Of a stretch of DNA of 57,699 nt, positions 24,801-32,611 are shown one piece after another. The stretch comes from Methanobacteriota archaeon (GTDB lineage Archaea; Halobacteriota; Methanomicrobia; Methanomicrobiales; Methanocorpusculaceae). The DNA is taken from positions 1 through 57,699 of the forward strand of contig JAEWXF010000036.1 in assembly GCA_023396065.1 (NCBI GenBank), written 5' to 3'. A program made the translations under genes and the position numbers. Below the pieces are notes generated by a model. It searched no databases. It was given only the letters and a program-made list of their open reading frames with translations, and was not told where the DNA came from. The number at the start of each line of letters is the position of its first letter. Position 1 is the stretch's first letter.

Positions 24801-25580
24801 CCGGTTTTCCCGGGAACGAACTGTGAGTACGACAGTGCAAAAGCTGTGGCACGTGCCGGTGCGGTTCCGGAGATTGTGATCATCAATACTCTGACGCCGC
24901 AGGACATTGCGGCGTCCGTTGATGCGGTTGCGGATGCAATCCGCCGTTCACAGGCGATCTTTCTTCCGGGCGGCTTCTCCGGAGGCGATGAGCCGGACGG
25001 ATCCGGCAAGTTCATCACGGCATTTTTCCGGAACGCGAAAGTACAAGATGCGGTGCATGATCTGCTCAACAACCGTGACGGACTGATCTGCGGTATTTGT
25101 AACGGGTTCCAGGCATTAATCAAGCTGGGGCTGGTGCCGTACGGCGAGATTGTGGATGTGGACGAAAATTCACCGACACTGACGTTCAATACTATCGGCA
25201 GACACCAGTCACGGCTGGTGCGAACCAGAATTGCCTCTGTGAAGTCACCGTGGCTTGCGAAAGTAGATGTCGGCGATGTCTTTGCCGTGCCGATTTCCCA
25301 TGGAGAAGGCAGATTCCTTGCTGATCCGGCAGTGATCCGGCAGCTGATCGAAAACGGACAGGTGGCAACGCAGTATGTCGACCTTGCGGATCAGCCGACA
25401 GCTGATATACACTTCAATCCGAACAACTCGATGATGGCGATTGAGGCGATTACGTCTCCGGACGGCAGAGTGTTTGGGAAGATGGGTCACTCCGAGCGGG
25501 TCGGAGAGGGGCTGTATAAAAACTTTGATGACCGGTTCGCTCTGCAGATGTTTGAATCTCTGGTGGAATATTACCGATAA
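21882..25580 (+). CDS. purL: Phosphoribosylformylglycinamidine synthase, large single-chain form
   Basis: A 1232-residue enzyme that converts FGAR, glutamine and ATP to FGAM in purine synthesis. The N-terminal PurS-like region begins MVFRIFVEKKPELAHEAASMLGEL. The two synthetase halves contain ETHNHPTEIEPFGGAATCIGGAIRD and DDCSLMAWGCNP. The C-terminal class I glutaminase has FPGTNCEYDSAKAV and the nucleophile motif CGICNGFQAL. Archaea normally encode separate PurS, PurL and PurQ. A fused chain opening with this sequence is characteristic of the clostridial/Bacteroidetes-type large PurL, so acquisition from bacteria is likely. It is expressed from its own TATA box. Confidence 0.95.
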   Translation: MVFRIFVEKKPELAHEAASMLGELHTLLKIREVTALRIINRYDADNIEESLFSYAKRTVFSEPQLDMIAETLTTSPNDRVFAVEYLPGQFDQRADSAAQCIQLISQGERPIIKTAKVYVLSGPITGEQFAEIKQYIINPVESREASLELPTTLVMSCAAPGNVAVLAGFRALDAAGLGTFSASCGLAMDADDIAFCQKYFISEGRDPTITEIRMIDTYWSDHCRHTTFLTTIDRVTTESPLLQKAFDEYLALRKEIGRTKPVNLMDIGTIAVKYLRAQGKLEKLDESEEVNACTVQITVTRDGKEEDWLLLFKNETHNHPTEIEPFGGAATCIGGAIRDPLSGRAYVYAAMRLTGAGNPLTPVEQTLPGKLPQRKIVTTAAAGYSSYGNQIGLATGMVDELYHDGYIAKRMEVGAVIGAVPAENVRREVPKAGDVVILLGGRTGRDGCGGATGSSKSHTAESLESCGAEVQKGNAPEERKIQRLFRSKDASVLIKRCNDFGAGGVSVAIGELADGVRINLNAVPKKYDGLDGTELAISESQERMAVVVAADVAETFISLAKAENLEATIVATVTEEPRLVMEWNGDTIVDISRAFLASNGVEKHIDVELAAPKPYERSVTGTFAENYRRLAGDLNVCSKRGLAERFDSTIGAGAVLMPFGGRYQQTPVQAMVTKISVEHGDTDDCSLMAWGCNPMILEKSPYHGAYLAVVESVCKLVATGAEFSDVYLSFQEYFEKLGRDSKRWGKPASALLGALKAQVGLGIGAIGGKDSMSGSFEQLNVPPTLISFAVTTEKISEICSNEFKGAGHPVVLITPEYDSEGLPTAASLLRNFAQVHHLMREGRVLACYTPTYGGVAEAVLKMSLGNRIGFTYSDDIGLPELFGYRYGAFVLELAEEISDVGMPLGMTTAEPVIRGHGESLSLDMLQDIYEGVLEPVFPCNITQKQDDAIPAISFTERNTAKPRIRTAHPRVLIPVFPGTNCEYDSAKAVARAGAVPEIVIINTLTPQDIAASVDAVADAIRRSQAIFLPGGFSGGDEPDGSGKFITAFFRNAKVQDAVHDLLNNRDGLICGICNGFQALIKLGLVPYGEIVDVDENSPTLTFNTIGRHQSRLVRTRIASVKSPWLAKVDVGDVFAVPISHGEGRFLADPAVIRQLIENGQVATQYVDLADQPTADIHFNPNNSMMAIEAITSPDGRVFGKMGHSERVGEGLYKNFDDRFALQMFESLVEYYR

Positions 25581-25654
25581 ATCCCTCTTTTTTGAACGAA
25601 TAGTATTCTGAGGGAACACGCCGAAGGGTGCGATACATCAACAGGTGTGATCTC

Positions 25655-26590
25655 ATGTTCACCGGGATTCAGATTCTCTTCTCTCTTCAGGACATTCGTA
25701 CTTCTGCTCCAGAGCTGCTAAACAGTTTTTTTCAGTCCGTCTGTCACCCGGTTTTTATTGTGGTGCTTCCTGTTCTCATCACGGCACTGGTTTACTGGTG
25801 CTGTGATAAAAAGACCGGATTTTATCTGGCGTTCACGTTTGCCGCAGCAAATCTTGCATCCACGTTTCTGAAACTGATGCTGTGTGTTCCCCGCCCCTGG
25901 ATTGTAGATCCGGCTATCCGCCCGAGCCCTGAGGCGATTGCCGGGGCGAACGGTTTTTCCTGTCCCAGCAGTCATACCACTTCTGCGGCTGCATTTTTCG
26001 GATCTGTCGCGGTGATTCTCAGAAAGTATCCGGTGATTCCCGTTCTCTGTGGAGTATCAATCGCACTCGTCGGGTTTTCGCGGATGTATATCGGTGTTCA
26101 TACGCCGCTTGACATCCTTGCCGGACTGGGTCTGGCAGGATTTTTCCTCTGGTTCGCGTGGCGGCTGATGATCCGGCTGGACCAGTATCCCAAGATGGAT
26201 CTGCTTGTTGTTCTCCTTGGAGTCGGGATAACACTGCTTTTGACTGCAGGGGTTCTGCTCCGGCCGTACCCGGTCTCTGAGCTGCCGGTGCCGGGGATAA
26301 GTCAGTTCTATCTTTGTGCCGGATGGTTCATTGGTTTTCTTCCCGCCTGGCTGATCGAACGCCGGAGAATTTGTTTCACGGTTCCTTTGGGACTGCGGCT
26401 GAAAATTCTCCGGGGTGGTTGTGGAGTTCTGCTCCTTGGAATCCTGATGATACTGTTTTCCGGATTCTTTCCGGCGGTGCTCGGAGAAGAGGCGGGAACG
26501 TTCCCCGCATATTTCCTTCTCAGCCTGTTTGTCTTTGCCGGATATCCGTGGATTCTGAAACGGCAGGAACCGGAGAGAGACCTAATTTGA
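25655..26590 (+). CDS. PAP2-superfamily membrane phosphatase
   Basis: A 311-residue integral membrane protein with the three acid-phosphatase motifs. These are KLMLCVPRPW (K-x6-RP type) near residue 70, CPSSHTTSA (PSxH) near residue 105 and SRMYIGVHTPLDIL (SR-x5-H-x3-D) near residue 145. About seven to eight hydrophobic segments are seen. In archaea such enzymes may dephosphorylate isoprenyl or lipid pyrophosphates or glycerophospholipids; the substrate here is unknown. The start at MFTGIQILFSL is preferred over a GTG nine codons upstream. It follows purL by about 75 bp, where a weak inverted repeat (TCCCTC and GAGGGA) could be the purL terminator. Confidence 0.85.
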   Translation: MFTGIQILFSLQDIRTSAPELLNSFFQSVCHPVFIVVLPVLITALVYWCCDKKTGFYLAFTFAAANLASTFLKLMLCVPRPWIVDPAIRPSPEAIAGANGFSCPSSHTTSAAAFFGSVAVILRKYPVIPVLCGVSIALVGFSRMYIGVHTPLDILAGLGLAGFFLWFAWRLMIRLDQYPKMDLLVVLLGVGITLLLTAGVLLRPYPVSELPVPGISQFYLCAGWFIGFLPAWLIERRRICFTVPLGLRLKILRGGCGVLLLGILMILFSGFFPAVLGEEAGTFPAYFLLSLFVFAGYPWILKRQEPERDLI

Positions 26591-26663
26591 CAAAAAAATA
26601 TTCCTGATATGATCGTATTCCGGGCTACCCGACGTATTATCCGAAAAAAGAAAAATAACAGAC

Positions 26664-28691
26664 TCAGTGTACCTTCGTACCCGGAGCCACATCACGCAGC
26701 GGGACCAGCAGAGACGCCGGCTCCCCCGCCGCGAACAACATCCCGTTACTCTCCTCACCCCGGAACTTCGCCGGCTTCAGATTCACAATCACGATTATCT
26801 TTTTGCCGACCATCTCCTCAGGCGTATAATCCAGAGCAATACTGGACACAATCTGGCGTACCTCCTTTCCGATATCCACCTGAAGACGCAGAAGCTTCTC
26901 AGTCTTTGGAACCTTCTCCGCCTTTACCACCAGACCCACACGCAGGTCCAGCTTCGCCACATCATCAATCGTTACAATCTCTTCTAAGAACGGATCAATC
27001 TCTGCTTCCATACCACACTTCCCTTCAGCTTTTTTCTGAGCCTCAACGGCACGTTTCGCAAGCGTCGCCTCAAGGTCCTCACGCTGTGCATCCTCAATTC
27101 TCGCAAACAGAGGCTTAACCTCACCGAGAACTGTATTCTCAAACGGAACTAGCGCATCCGCAATCGGGTGATCCGCAACCTGGTCCGAATACCCGAGCAT
27201 CGCCCACAGCCGCTGTGCCGAGTCCGGCATCACCGGCTGAATAAGCAGCGCACACGCCTTCACCAGCTGCAGACAGTTTTTCAGCACCAAAGCAGCCGCA
27301 GCCGGATTCTCCTTCACCAGTTTCCACGGAGCAGCATTTGAAATATAACTGTTCCCGTATCCCGCAAGCGCCAGAATGCCGTCCACAGCCGCCTTAAACT
27401 CAAATGCCCGCACCGACTCCTCAACAGACGCGAGTGTCTTTGCAATCTCCGCAAAAATCTCCGCATCCACCGAAACAGCCGGCACCTCGCCGAACTTCGT
27501 CCGAACAAGCGTCATACTCCGGTTCGCAAAATTCCCGAACGTATTCACCAGCTCATTATTTATCCGGGCCTGGAACTCCTTCCAGGAAAAGTCCAGTTCC
27601 CGTGTATGGCTCGTATACGCCAGAAGATAATACCGCAGGTAGTCCGCCGGCAGACCCTTATCCAGATAATCCTCCTTCGTCCACACCACATACCCGCGGG
27701 ACTTCGAAAACTTCTGACCGTCGATCGTTACCATACCGCTCGCAACAACCGCCGACGGCGGTTGATATCCTGCGCCGTGCAGCATCGCCGGCCAGAACAC
27801 ACAGTGGTGATAGATAATATCCGACCCGATAAAATGAACCCGGTCACCCTCGCACCAGTACTTCTGCCAGCTGTTCCCCGTCGCATTCGCCCACTCCTCC
27901 GTAAACGCAATGTACCCGATCGGCGCATCAACCCACACATAACAGACCAGACCCTGCGCATCCGTCGCCGGGAACTTCACGCCCCAGTCCATCATCCGGG
28001 TAATACACCAGTCCTTCAGCTCATTCTCCACCCAGCCGATCGCATAATTCCGGGCATTAATCGTCCCTCCGAGCGTCGGCAGGTACTCCAGAAGATACTC
28101 GCGGAAACTGCTCAGCTTGAAATAATAATGCTTCTGCTCGCGCAGCTCGGCCTTCGTGCCGCAGGTAGCACAGACCGGATCCAGAATCTCTCCCGGTTCC
28201 AGATGACGACCGCAGCCCTGATCACACTCATCACCGCGGGCATGCTTCCCGCAGTACGGACAGGTCCCCTCCACATACCGGTCCGGTAAAAACCGCTTGC
28301 AGTTCGGACAGTAACTCTGCTGAATCGTCTTCTCATACACATACCCTTTCTGAATCAGAGTCTCCAGAATCGAAGTCGTCCGGCGGTGATTCGTCGGATC
28401 ATCCGTCATCCCGAACCGGTCGAACTGCACCTCCATTTCCCTGAACACCTCATCAAAGTGTGCATGATAATGCTCGGAAACGGCGCGGGGAGTCGTATGC
28501 TCCGCCTCGGATGTCACGACTATCGGAGTTCCGTGATTATCGGAACCGCAGATAAAGACGATGTCATCGCCAAGCCGCCGGAGATACCGGACGTAAAAGT
28601 CGCCGGGAACGTAGGTCCTCATATGTCCCAGATGGCATAAGCCGTTAGTATAGGGAAGACCGCAGGTGACGACTGTCGGCTTATTGGTCAT
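26664..28691 (-). CDS. metG: Methionyl-tRNA synthetase
   Basis: A 675-residue class I aminoacyl-tRNA synthetase. HLGH (residues 20-23) is the HIGH signature and KFSKS in DGQKFSKSRGYVVW is the KMSKS loop. The connective domain has four knuckle pairs (CPNC, CPYC, CDQGC, CATC), binding zinc. The C-terminal 110 residues (from about LEEIVTIDDVAKLDLRVGLV) form the Trbp111/EMAPII-like tRNA-binding domain, fused here as in many archaea and bacteria. The gene is divergent from a hypothetical gene. A TATA-like AGTATATACT lies just upstream of its start. Confidence 0.97.
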   Translation of the reverse strand: MTNKPTVVTCGLPYTNGLCHLGHMRTYVPGDFYVRYLRRLGDDIVFICGSDNHGTPIVVTSEAEHTTPRAVSEHYHAHFDEVFREMEVQFDRFGMTDDPTNHRRTTSILETLIQKGYVYEKTIQQSYCPNCKRFLPDRYVEGTCPYCGKHARGDECDQGCGRHLEPGEILDPVCATCGTKAELREQKHYYFKLSSFREYLLEYLPTLGGTINARNYAIGWVENELKDWCITRMMDWGVKFPATDAQGLVCYVWVDAPIGYIAFTEEWANATGNSWQKYWCEGDRVHFIGSDIIYHHCVFWPAMLHGAGYQPPSAVVASGMVTIDGQKFSKSRGYVVWTKEDYLDKGLPADYLRYYLLAYTSHTRELDFSWKEFQARINNELVNTFGNFANRSMTLVRTKFGEVPAVSVDAEIFAEIAKTLASVEESVRAFEFKAAVDGILALAGYGNSYISNAAPWKLVKENPAAAALVLKNCLQLVKACALLIQPVMPDSAQRLWAMLGYSDQVADHPIADALVPFENTVLGEVKPLFARIEDAQREDLEATLAKRAVEAQKKAEGKCGMEAEIDPFLEEIVTIDDVAKLDLRVGLVVKAEKVPKTEKLLRLQVDIGKEVRQIVSSIALDYTPEEMVGKKIIVIVNLKPAKFRGEESNGMLFAAGEPASLLVPLRDVAPGTKVH

Positions 28692-28749
28692 AGTATATAC
28701 TAATGTGCAGGGAAAGGGTATTAAATCCTTGATTGCTCACGTATGTACC

Positions 28750-29538
28750 ATGAGAAGGGTGATGTTCCCGGTCAGAAGCCTGGGTTCCGAAAAACCGGTA
28801 ACGCCAACGGCCGGAGAACTGGCAGAATGGATTCATACATCAATCGGCAGGCAGGCCGATCTCATAACATGGGAAATCGAAACCACACTTACGGCCCAGC
28901 TCCCCTCAGTTACAACACCCGCGGCAGGGGGGATGTTCTACCGTGACCGGCTGCTTTCCGCACTCCACAATATATCCGGCACAAAAATCACCGGCGAGTT
29001 TGATCCGGATCTGAACGAAATTCTGGAAGACTGCCGGAGAACAGAAAAAATATCCCGGCACTGCTGGTGGTCCCTCCCTGCTCCCTCAGCTCTCGGGCTT
29101 GAAGACGCATACTTTGCAGATAAAGAAGATGCCGCAGCTGCCCTCTGTGCCGCTGTCCGGACCATCTGCCGCATACAGCGTGATGCCGGGGCCGCAGGAC
29201 ACATCCTCACCGCAACAGCAGCGCCCGGGGATATTGAACGGGAAATGTTCACCGGAAAACGATACCTGTGGCAGGTTCCCGCCGCGGCACTGGAAGACAT
29301 TCTGGAAATCCAGCGCGACCTCATCCTCCCGAGCGATGCCCTCAGCCGTCTGGAAGACCTGACACACTCCTATACAATCCGCAGCGTACTGGTAACCGAC
29401 CCGACGGAGGCGGTACTCAAAGAGGTCTGCACACTCTTTGATCCGGAGGACGTAATTGTCTGCGGAACTGCTCCCGCATCCGGACAAAAAACATATTGGG
29501 AAAGTCTGGCAGATCTTTCCGTTCCAAAAGATCTGTAG
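28750..29538 (+). CDS. Conserved protein of unknown function
   Basis: A 262-residue soluble protein that I do not recognise. The start at MRRVMFPVRSL fits the shared divergent promoter region, which has TATATAC near 28693-28700. The frame itself continues back into the metG gene. The protein has no membrane segment or signal peptide. Helical segments rich in acidic residues are evident in the middle (EDAYFADKEDAAAALCAAVRTI), and a short region near the end (TYTIRSVLVTDPTEAVLKEV) resembles a strand-helix unit. It is convergent with pscS, from which only two bases separate it. Confidence 0.65.
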   Translation: MRRVMFPVRSLGSEKPVTPTAGELAEWIHTSIGRQADLITWEIETTLTAQLPSVTTPAAGGMFYRDRLLSALHNISGTKITGEFDPDLNEILEDCRRTEKISRHCWWSLPAPSALGLEDAYFADKEDAAAALCAAVRTICRIQRDAGAAGHILTATAAPGDIEREMFTGKRYLWQVPAAALEDILEIQRDLILPSDALSRLEDLTHSYTIRSVLVTDPTEAVLKEVCTLFDPEDVIVCGTAPASGQKTYWESLADLSVPKDL

Positions 29539-29540
29539 AC

Positions 29541-30725
29541 TCAGGCAACCCGCAGGTCGTTCTCCTCGGCAACTGCGAGGAACGCATCCGCAAGATATTC
29601 AGCCTGTTCACGGGTAAGCCCATAGGTGTTGAACTTCCACTGTTTGGTTACGCCCGGCATAATCCCGGTGATGCCTCGTTTGGCCAGAGCACTGGACAGG
29701 AAGAAACCCCGTTTTTTATGCGTGCGTGCAACCACATCAAAGGACCCCGACGTATCCATCCGTGTCAGAGTGTGACGGCGGGGGAACTCGGATGCAACTT
29801 TGGTTCCTTCAATTGAGAGCAGTGCGTTCACCACAATATTGTGGTTTGCCAGTTCCTCGTCGAAGTGACTGACGCGTTCCTTCACCGTCGGGAACGAGGC
29901 AATCAGACCGACCATCGGCGCCCCCATCAGGGAACAGCCGAGGATACCGACCTGCTTTATCCCAAACTTTCTGCCGGTCAGGTCCCCGGTGATCTTTGTG
30001 GTCCGCAGTACCTGATCTGCATACTCATCTGTTGTCGCGAGAACTCCCGAGGGAGCGGGAGCGGCCATACTTTTGTGGCCCGAACCGACGACAAAGTCTA
30101 CGCCCAGTTCTTTTCCGTTGACCGGCAGAACACCCACGGTATAGACGCCGTTGTAGAGCACCGGAATGTCATACTGATGGGCCACTTTGGCAATTCCCTT
30201 GACGTCATGGACATTTCCGTACATGAAATCAACCGCGTCCACAAAGACAAGCTTCGGGGCATAGCCGAACTCGCGGATTACCGCTTCGATCCGGTCTGCT
30301 GCGGTATCGGCGGTGATGTGATGGTCAGGAGTCGGCGGAATTTCCCGGACAACACCGTTGACCACTTCAACCGAGAGGTAGGCAGTGTAATGTCCCATTC
30401 CGGTCATCAGTACCGGTTCACCTTTTCCGACAAGGGCTCCGGTAACTTCCTGAAACGCACGGCGTGCTCCGGGAACAACCTGTGACTGATCCATGCCCAG
30501 CCAGCGGGCAACGTCGGCATGGAAATCTGCAACCGGTGGATTTGTCACATAATCCAGACGGAACGGTTTGTGGCAGTGATCACAGACGGAATACCCGTCG
30601 CCCCAGGCAATTATGGCCTTCATCGCTTCCGGAGTCAGACGGCCTGCAGCCTGAATTGGATCAAGATTCAGGGAGGATTCCTCGACAGTCCGTGTTTCAA
30701 TCCCTGCAGCACATTTCAGAGTCAT
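29541..30725 (-). CDS. pscS: O-phospho-L-seryl-tRNA:Cys-tRNA synthase (SepCysS)
   Basis: A 394-residue PLP enzyme converting Sep-tRNA(Cys), made by SepRS, to Cys-tRNA(Cys) with a sulfur donor. The N-terminal signature LDPIQAAGRLTPEA is followed by GDGYSVCDHC, giving Cys48 and Cys51. A third conserved Cys is in ILGCSLMGAP (Cys264). These correspond to the three cysteines known to be needed for persulfide sulfur transfer. The PLP lysine is Lys218 in VGSGHKSMAA. This is the main cysteine route in methanogens. The gene is downstream of tRNA-Cys and a 67-codon ORF, whose stop overlaps its start (ATGA). SepRS is not in the window. Confidence 0.95.
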   Translation of the reverse strand: MTLKCAAGIETRTVEESSLNLDPIQAAGRLTPEAMKAIIAWGDGYSVCDHCHKPFRLDYVTNPPVADFHADVARWLGMDQSQVVPGARRAFQEVTGALVGKGEPVLMTGMGHYTAYLSVEVVNGVVREIPPTPDHHITADTAADRIEAVIREFGYAPKLVFVDAVDFMYGNVHDVKGIAKVAHQYDIPVLYNGVYTVGVLPVNGKELGVDFVVGSGHKSMAAPAPSGVLATTDEYADQVLRTTKITGDLTGRKFGIKQVGILGCSLMGAPMVGLIASFPTVKERVSHFDEELANHNIVVNALLSIEGTKVASEFPRRHTLTRMDTSGSFDVVARTHKKRGFFLSSALAKRGITGIMPGVTKQWKFNTYGLTREQAEYLADAFLAVAEENDLRVA

Positions 30726-30925
30726 ATGAGTTCCTCCTCAATGATGTCAAGCTGTTTTCGAAGGGCGGCAAGGGTTTTTCGTGTGGTCTCTTTCTGTTCG
30801 TCGGTCAACTGATGCAGTGGTGCGGTCCGGCGAAGCGTGGTACGAATGTCGGTCAGCTGATAGAGACCGGCAAATACTGCATCGATAGCTTTCTGTGACA
30901 TAGATATCATCTGCATATCCAGCAT
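30722..30925 (-). CDS. Small protein translationally coupled to pscS
   Basis: A 67-residue protein beginning MLDMQMISMSQKAID; starts at the internal methionines 6 or 9 are also possible. The C-terminal half (LTDEQKETTRKTLAALRKQLD and the following acidic residues) is predicted to be one long amphipathic helix. The stop codon overlaps the pscS start by four bases, a strong sign of stoichiometric co-expression. No domain is recognised. It could be a small partner of SepCysS, by analogy with the scaffold SepCysE known from other methanogens, or a split-off N-terminal helical extension of SepCysS. Both are inferences from position only. It lies 51 bp downstream of the tRNA-Cys 3' end. Confidence 0.65.
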   Translation of the reverse strand: MLDMQMISMSQKAIDAVFAGLYQLTDIRTTLRRTAPLHQLTDEQKETTRKTLAALRKQLDIIEEELI

Positions 30926-30976
30926 TTCTTATCCCGCATGGATACATTGCGGCAGTATCTCATCCCCTTCGGGAAA

Positions 30977-31048
30977 AGCCAGGTACCTGAATTGAACAGG
31001 TGTGGAACTGCTCTGCAGGCAGTCGCGTAGCCACTCCGCCAACCTGGC
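30977..31048 (-). tRNA. tRNA-Cys (anticodon GCA)
   Basis: Read on the minus strand this is a 72-nt tRNA. The acceptor strands GCCAGGT and ACCTGGC pair fully. The anticodon loop is CTGCAGA with anticodon GCA, in a perfect 5-bp stem ACTGC/GCAGT. The T-loop is TTCAATT, and the discriminator base is U73, the cysteine identity base. It is directly upstream of the small ORF and pscS on the same strand, and no promoter-like sequence is visible between them. This suggests a shared transcript with the enzyme that acts on the aminoacyl form of this tRNA. Confidence 0.93.
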
Positions 31049-31057
31049 TCATGTTAT

Positions 31058-31113
31058 AATTCACGCTGTGAATTCACAGTGTGAATAATACATTCGTTGA
31101 TCTGCTATATATA
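31058..31113 (-). promoter_or_regulatory. Promoter of the tRNA-Cys/pscS unit with two overlapping palindromic operators
   Basis: On the minus strand a TATA box (CTATATATAG, 31104-31113) lies about 55 bp upstream of the tRNA. Between them are two palindromes. The first, 31058-31074, has arms AATTCAC and GTGAATT with a 3-base spacer. The second, 31072-31086, is ATTCACAGTGTGAAT. They overlap by a few bases, with centres 13 bp apart. The TATA-proximal one is centred 30 bp downstream of the TATA centre, at the expected transcription start, a position typical of repressor binding. An identical 15-mer occurs at the metY promoter. Confidence 0.75.
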
Positions 31114-31264
31114 GTTTTTTGAGGCCGAAACACAAATCTCCGCAGATACGGGGCAAAACGCCAGTGTATCTGACCATCAGATAACCCGCGCCGGAAAATC
31201 TGCAGCCCAAAGAAAACAAAAAAGACCGGAAATCTCACGTATACGGAATTCATCAGGAGAAATC

Positions 31265-31306
31265 TATATATTCCTCAAAAGAACACCTGTATTCACAGTG
31301 TGAATG
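31265..31306 (+). promoter_or_regulatory. metY promoter with palindromic operator
   Basis: The TATA box CTATATAT (31265-31272) is followed by the palindrome ATTCACAGTGTGAAT at 31292-31306. Its centre is about 30 bp downstream of the TATA centre and 30 bp before the metY start codon. The 15-mer is identical to the TATA-proximal operator of the tRNA-Cys/pscS promoter, and the spacing to the TATA box is the same. The sequence between the two promoters (31114-31264) contains no gene or other feature I can recognise. Confidence 0.75.
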
Positions 31307-31328
31307 AAGAATTCATAGGAACAATATC

Positions 31329-32606
31329 ATGACACCTCAACCCTACAAAAAAGAGACCCTCGCAATACATGCCGGACAAAAAGCCGATCCGGCAACCGGT
31401 GCCCGGGCAGAACCGATCTACATGACCACCGCATACGTCTTCAAAGACGCCGAAGAAGCAGCCGGACGATTCAGTCTCACAACCCCGGGCAACATCTACA
31501 CCCGGCTCACCAACCCCAACAACAGCTCCTTTGAAGATAAAATTGCCGCACTCGAAGGAGGAACTGCCGCAATCAGCACCGCATCCGGAATGGCCGCGAT
31601 CAGCTACGCCATTCTCGCTGTAACCAACCCTGGTGATGAAATCGTCTCGGCGGACAACCTCTACGGAGGAACCTACGAACTCTTCCACCACACCCTCCCC
31701 AACTTCGGCAGGACCGTACGGTTCGTCAGCTCAACCGACCTCAAAGCACTGAAGTCTGCCATCACCGAACAAACCAGAGCCGTATACTTTGAATCCATCG
31801 GAAACCCGAAACTGGACATTCCTGACTTTGAAGCTGTCGCAAAAATTGCCCACGACGCAGGAGTTCCCTTCATCGTCGACAACACCGTTGGCGTCGGCAC
31901 CGTCAGACCACTGGAACACGGCGCAGACATCGTTGTCATGTCAGCAACCAAATACGTCAACGGGCACGGTACCGCACTCGCCGGTGTTGTCATTGAAAAC
32001 GGAAAATTCCCCTGGAACAACGGAAAATTCCCGAAGTTCACCGAACCCGACCCGGCATACCACGGCCTCAGACACTACGAAGCATTCGGCCCCGCCACCG
32101 TCTCCACCAGTATCCGCGTCTCCCTCATGAGGGATCTCGGCGCAACCCTCAGCCCGTTCAACGCATGGCTCGCCTCCCTCGGCCTCGAAACCCTCTACCT
32201 CAGAGTACAGCGTCACGCAGAAAACGCACTCATCGTCGCCAGACATCTGCACCAGCACCCCAAAATCTCCTGGGTCAACTATCCCGGACTCGACGAACAC
32301 CCCTCACGGGAAAACAGCATCCGGTACTTCGGCGGTTCCGGCGGTCCCATCCTGACATTCGGGGTAAAAGGCGGCTATGACGCAGCAGTAACCGTGCAGA
32401 ACAACGTCAGACTCCTCTCCCTCCTCGCCAACATCGGAGACGCAAAAACCCTCATCATTCACCCCGCCTCCACCACTCACCAGCAGCTGACCGAAGACGA
32501 GCAGCGTGCCACCGGCGTCACTCCTGACACTATCCGCCTTTCCGTCGGCCTCGAAAACCCGGACGACATCATCGCTGACCTCGACAACGCACTCGCCCAC
32601 ATCTGA
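31329..32606 (+). CDS. metY: O-acetylhomoserine sulfhydrylase (PLP-dependent)
   Basis: A 425-residue enzyme of the Cys/Met metabolism PLP family. The start HAGQKADPATGARAEPIYMTTAYVF and the region GNIYTRLTNPNNSSFEDKIAALEGG are typical of O-acetylhomoserine (thiol)-lyases, as is the length of about 425. The PLP lysine is Lys208 in VVMSATKYVNGHG. The reaction makes homocysteine from O-acetylhomoserine and sulfide, and related enzymes also accept O-acetylserine. It is divergent from the tRNA-Cys/pscS unit and shares its operator sequence, which places it in a sulfur amino-acid regulon. A GCCGGA/TCCGGC hairpin follows. Confidence 0.93.
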   Translation: MTPQPYKKETLAIHAGQKADPATGARAEPIYMTTAYVFKDAEEAAGRFSLTTPGNIYTRLTNPNNSSFEDKIAALEGGTAAISTASGMAAISYAILAVTNPGDEIVSADNLYGGTYELFHHTLPNFGRTVRFVSSTDLKALKSAITEQTRAVYFESIGNPKLDIPDFEAVAKIAHDAGVPFIVDNTVGVGTVRPLEHGADIVVMSATKYVNGHGTALAGVVIENGKFPWNNGKFPKFTEPDPAYHGLRHYEAFGPATVSTSIRVSLMRDLGATLSPFNAWLASLGLETLYLRVQRHAENALIVARHLHQHPKISWVNYPGLDEHPSRENSIRYFGGSGGPILTFGVKGGYDAAVTVQNNVRLLSLLANIGDAKTLIIHPASTTHQQLTEDEQRATGVTPDTIRLSVGLENPDDIIADLDNALAHI

Positions 32607-32611
32607 AACCC

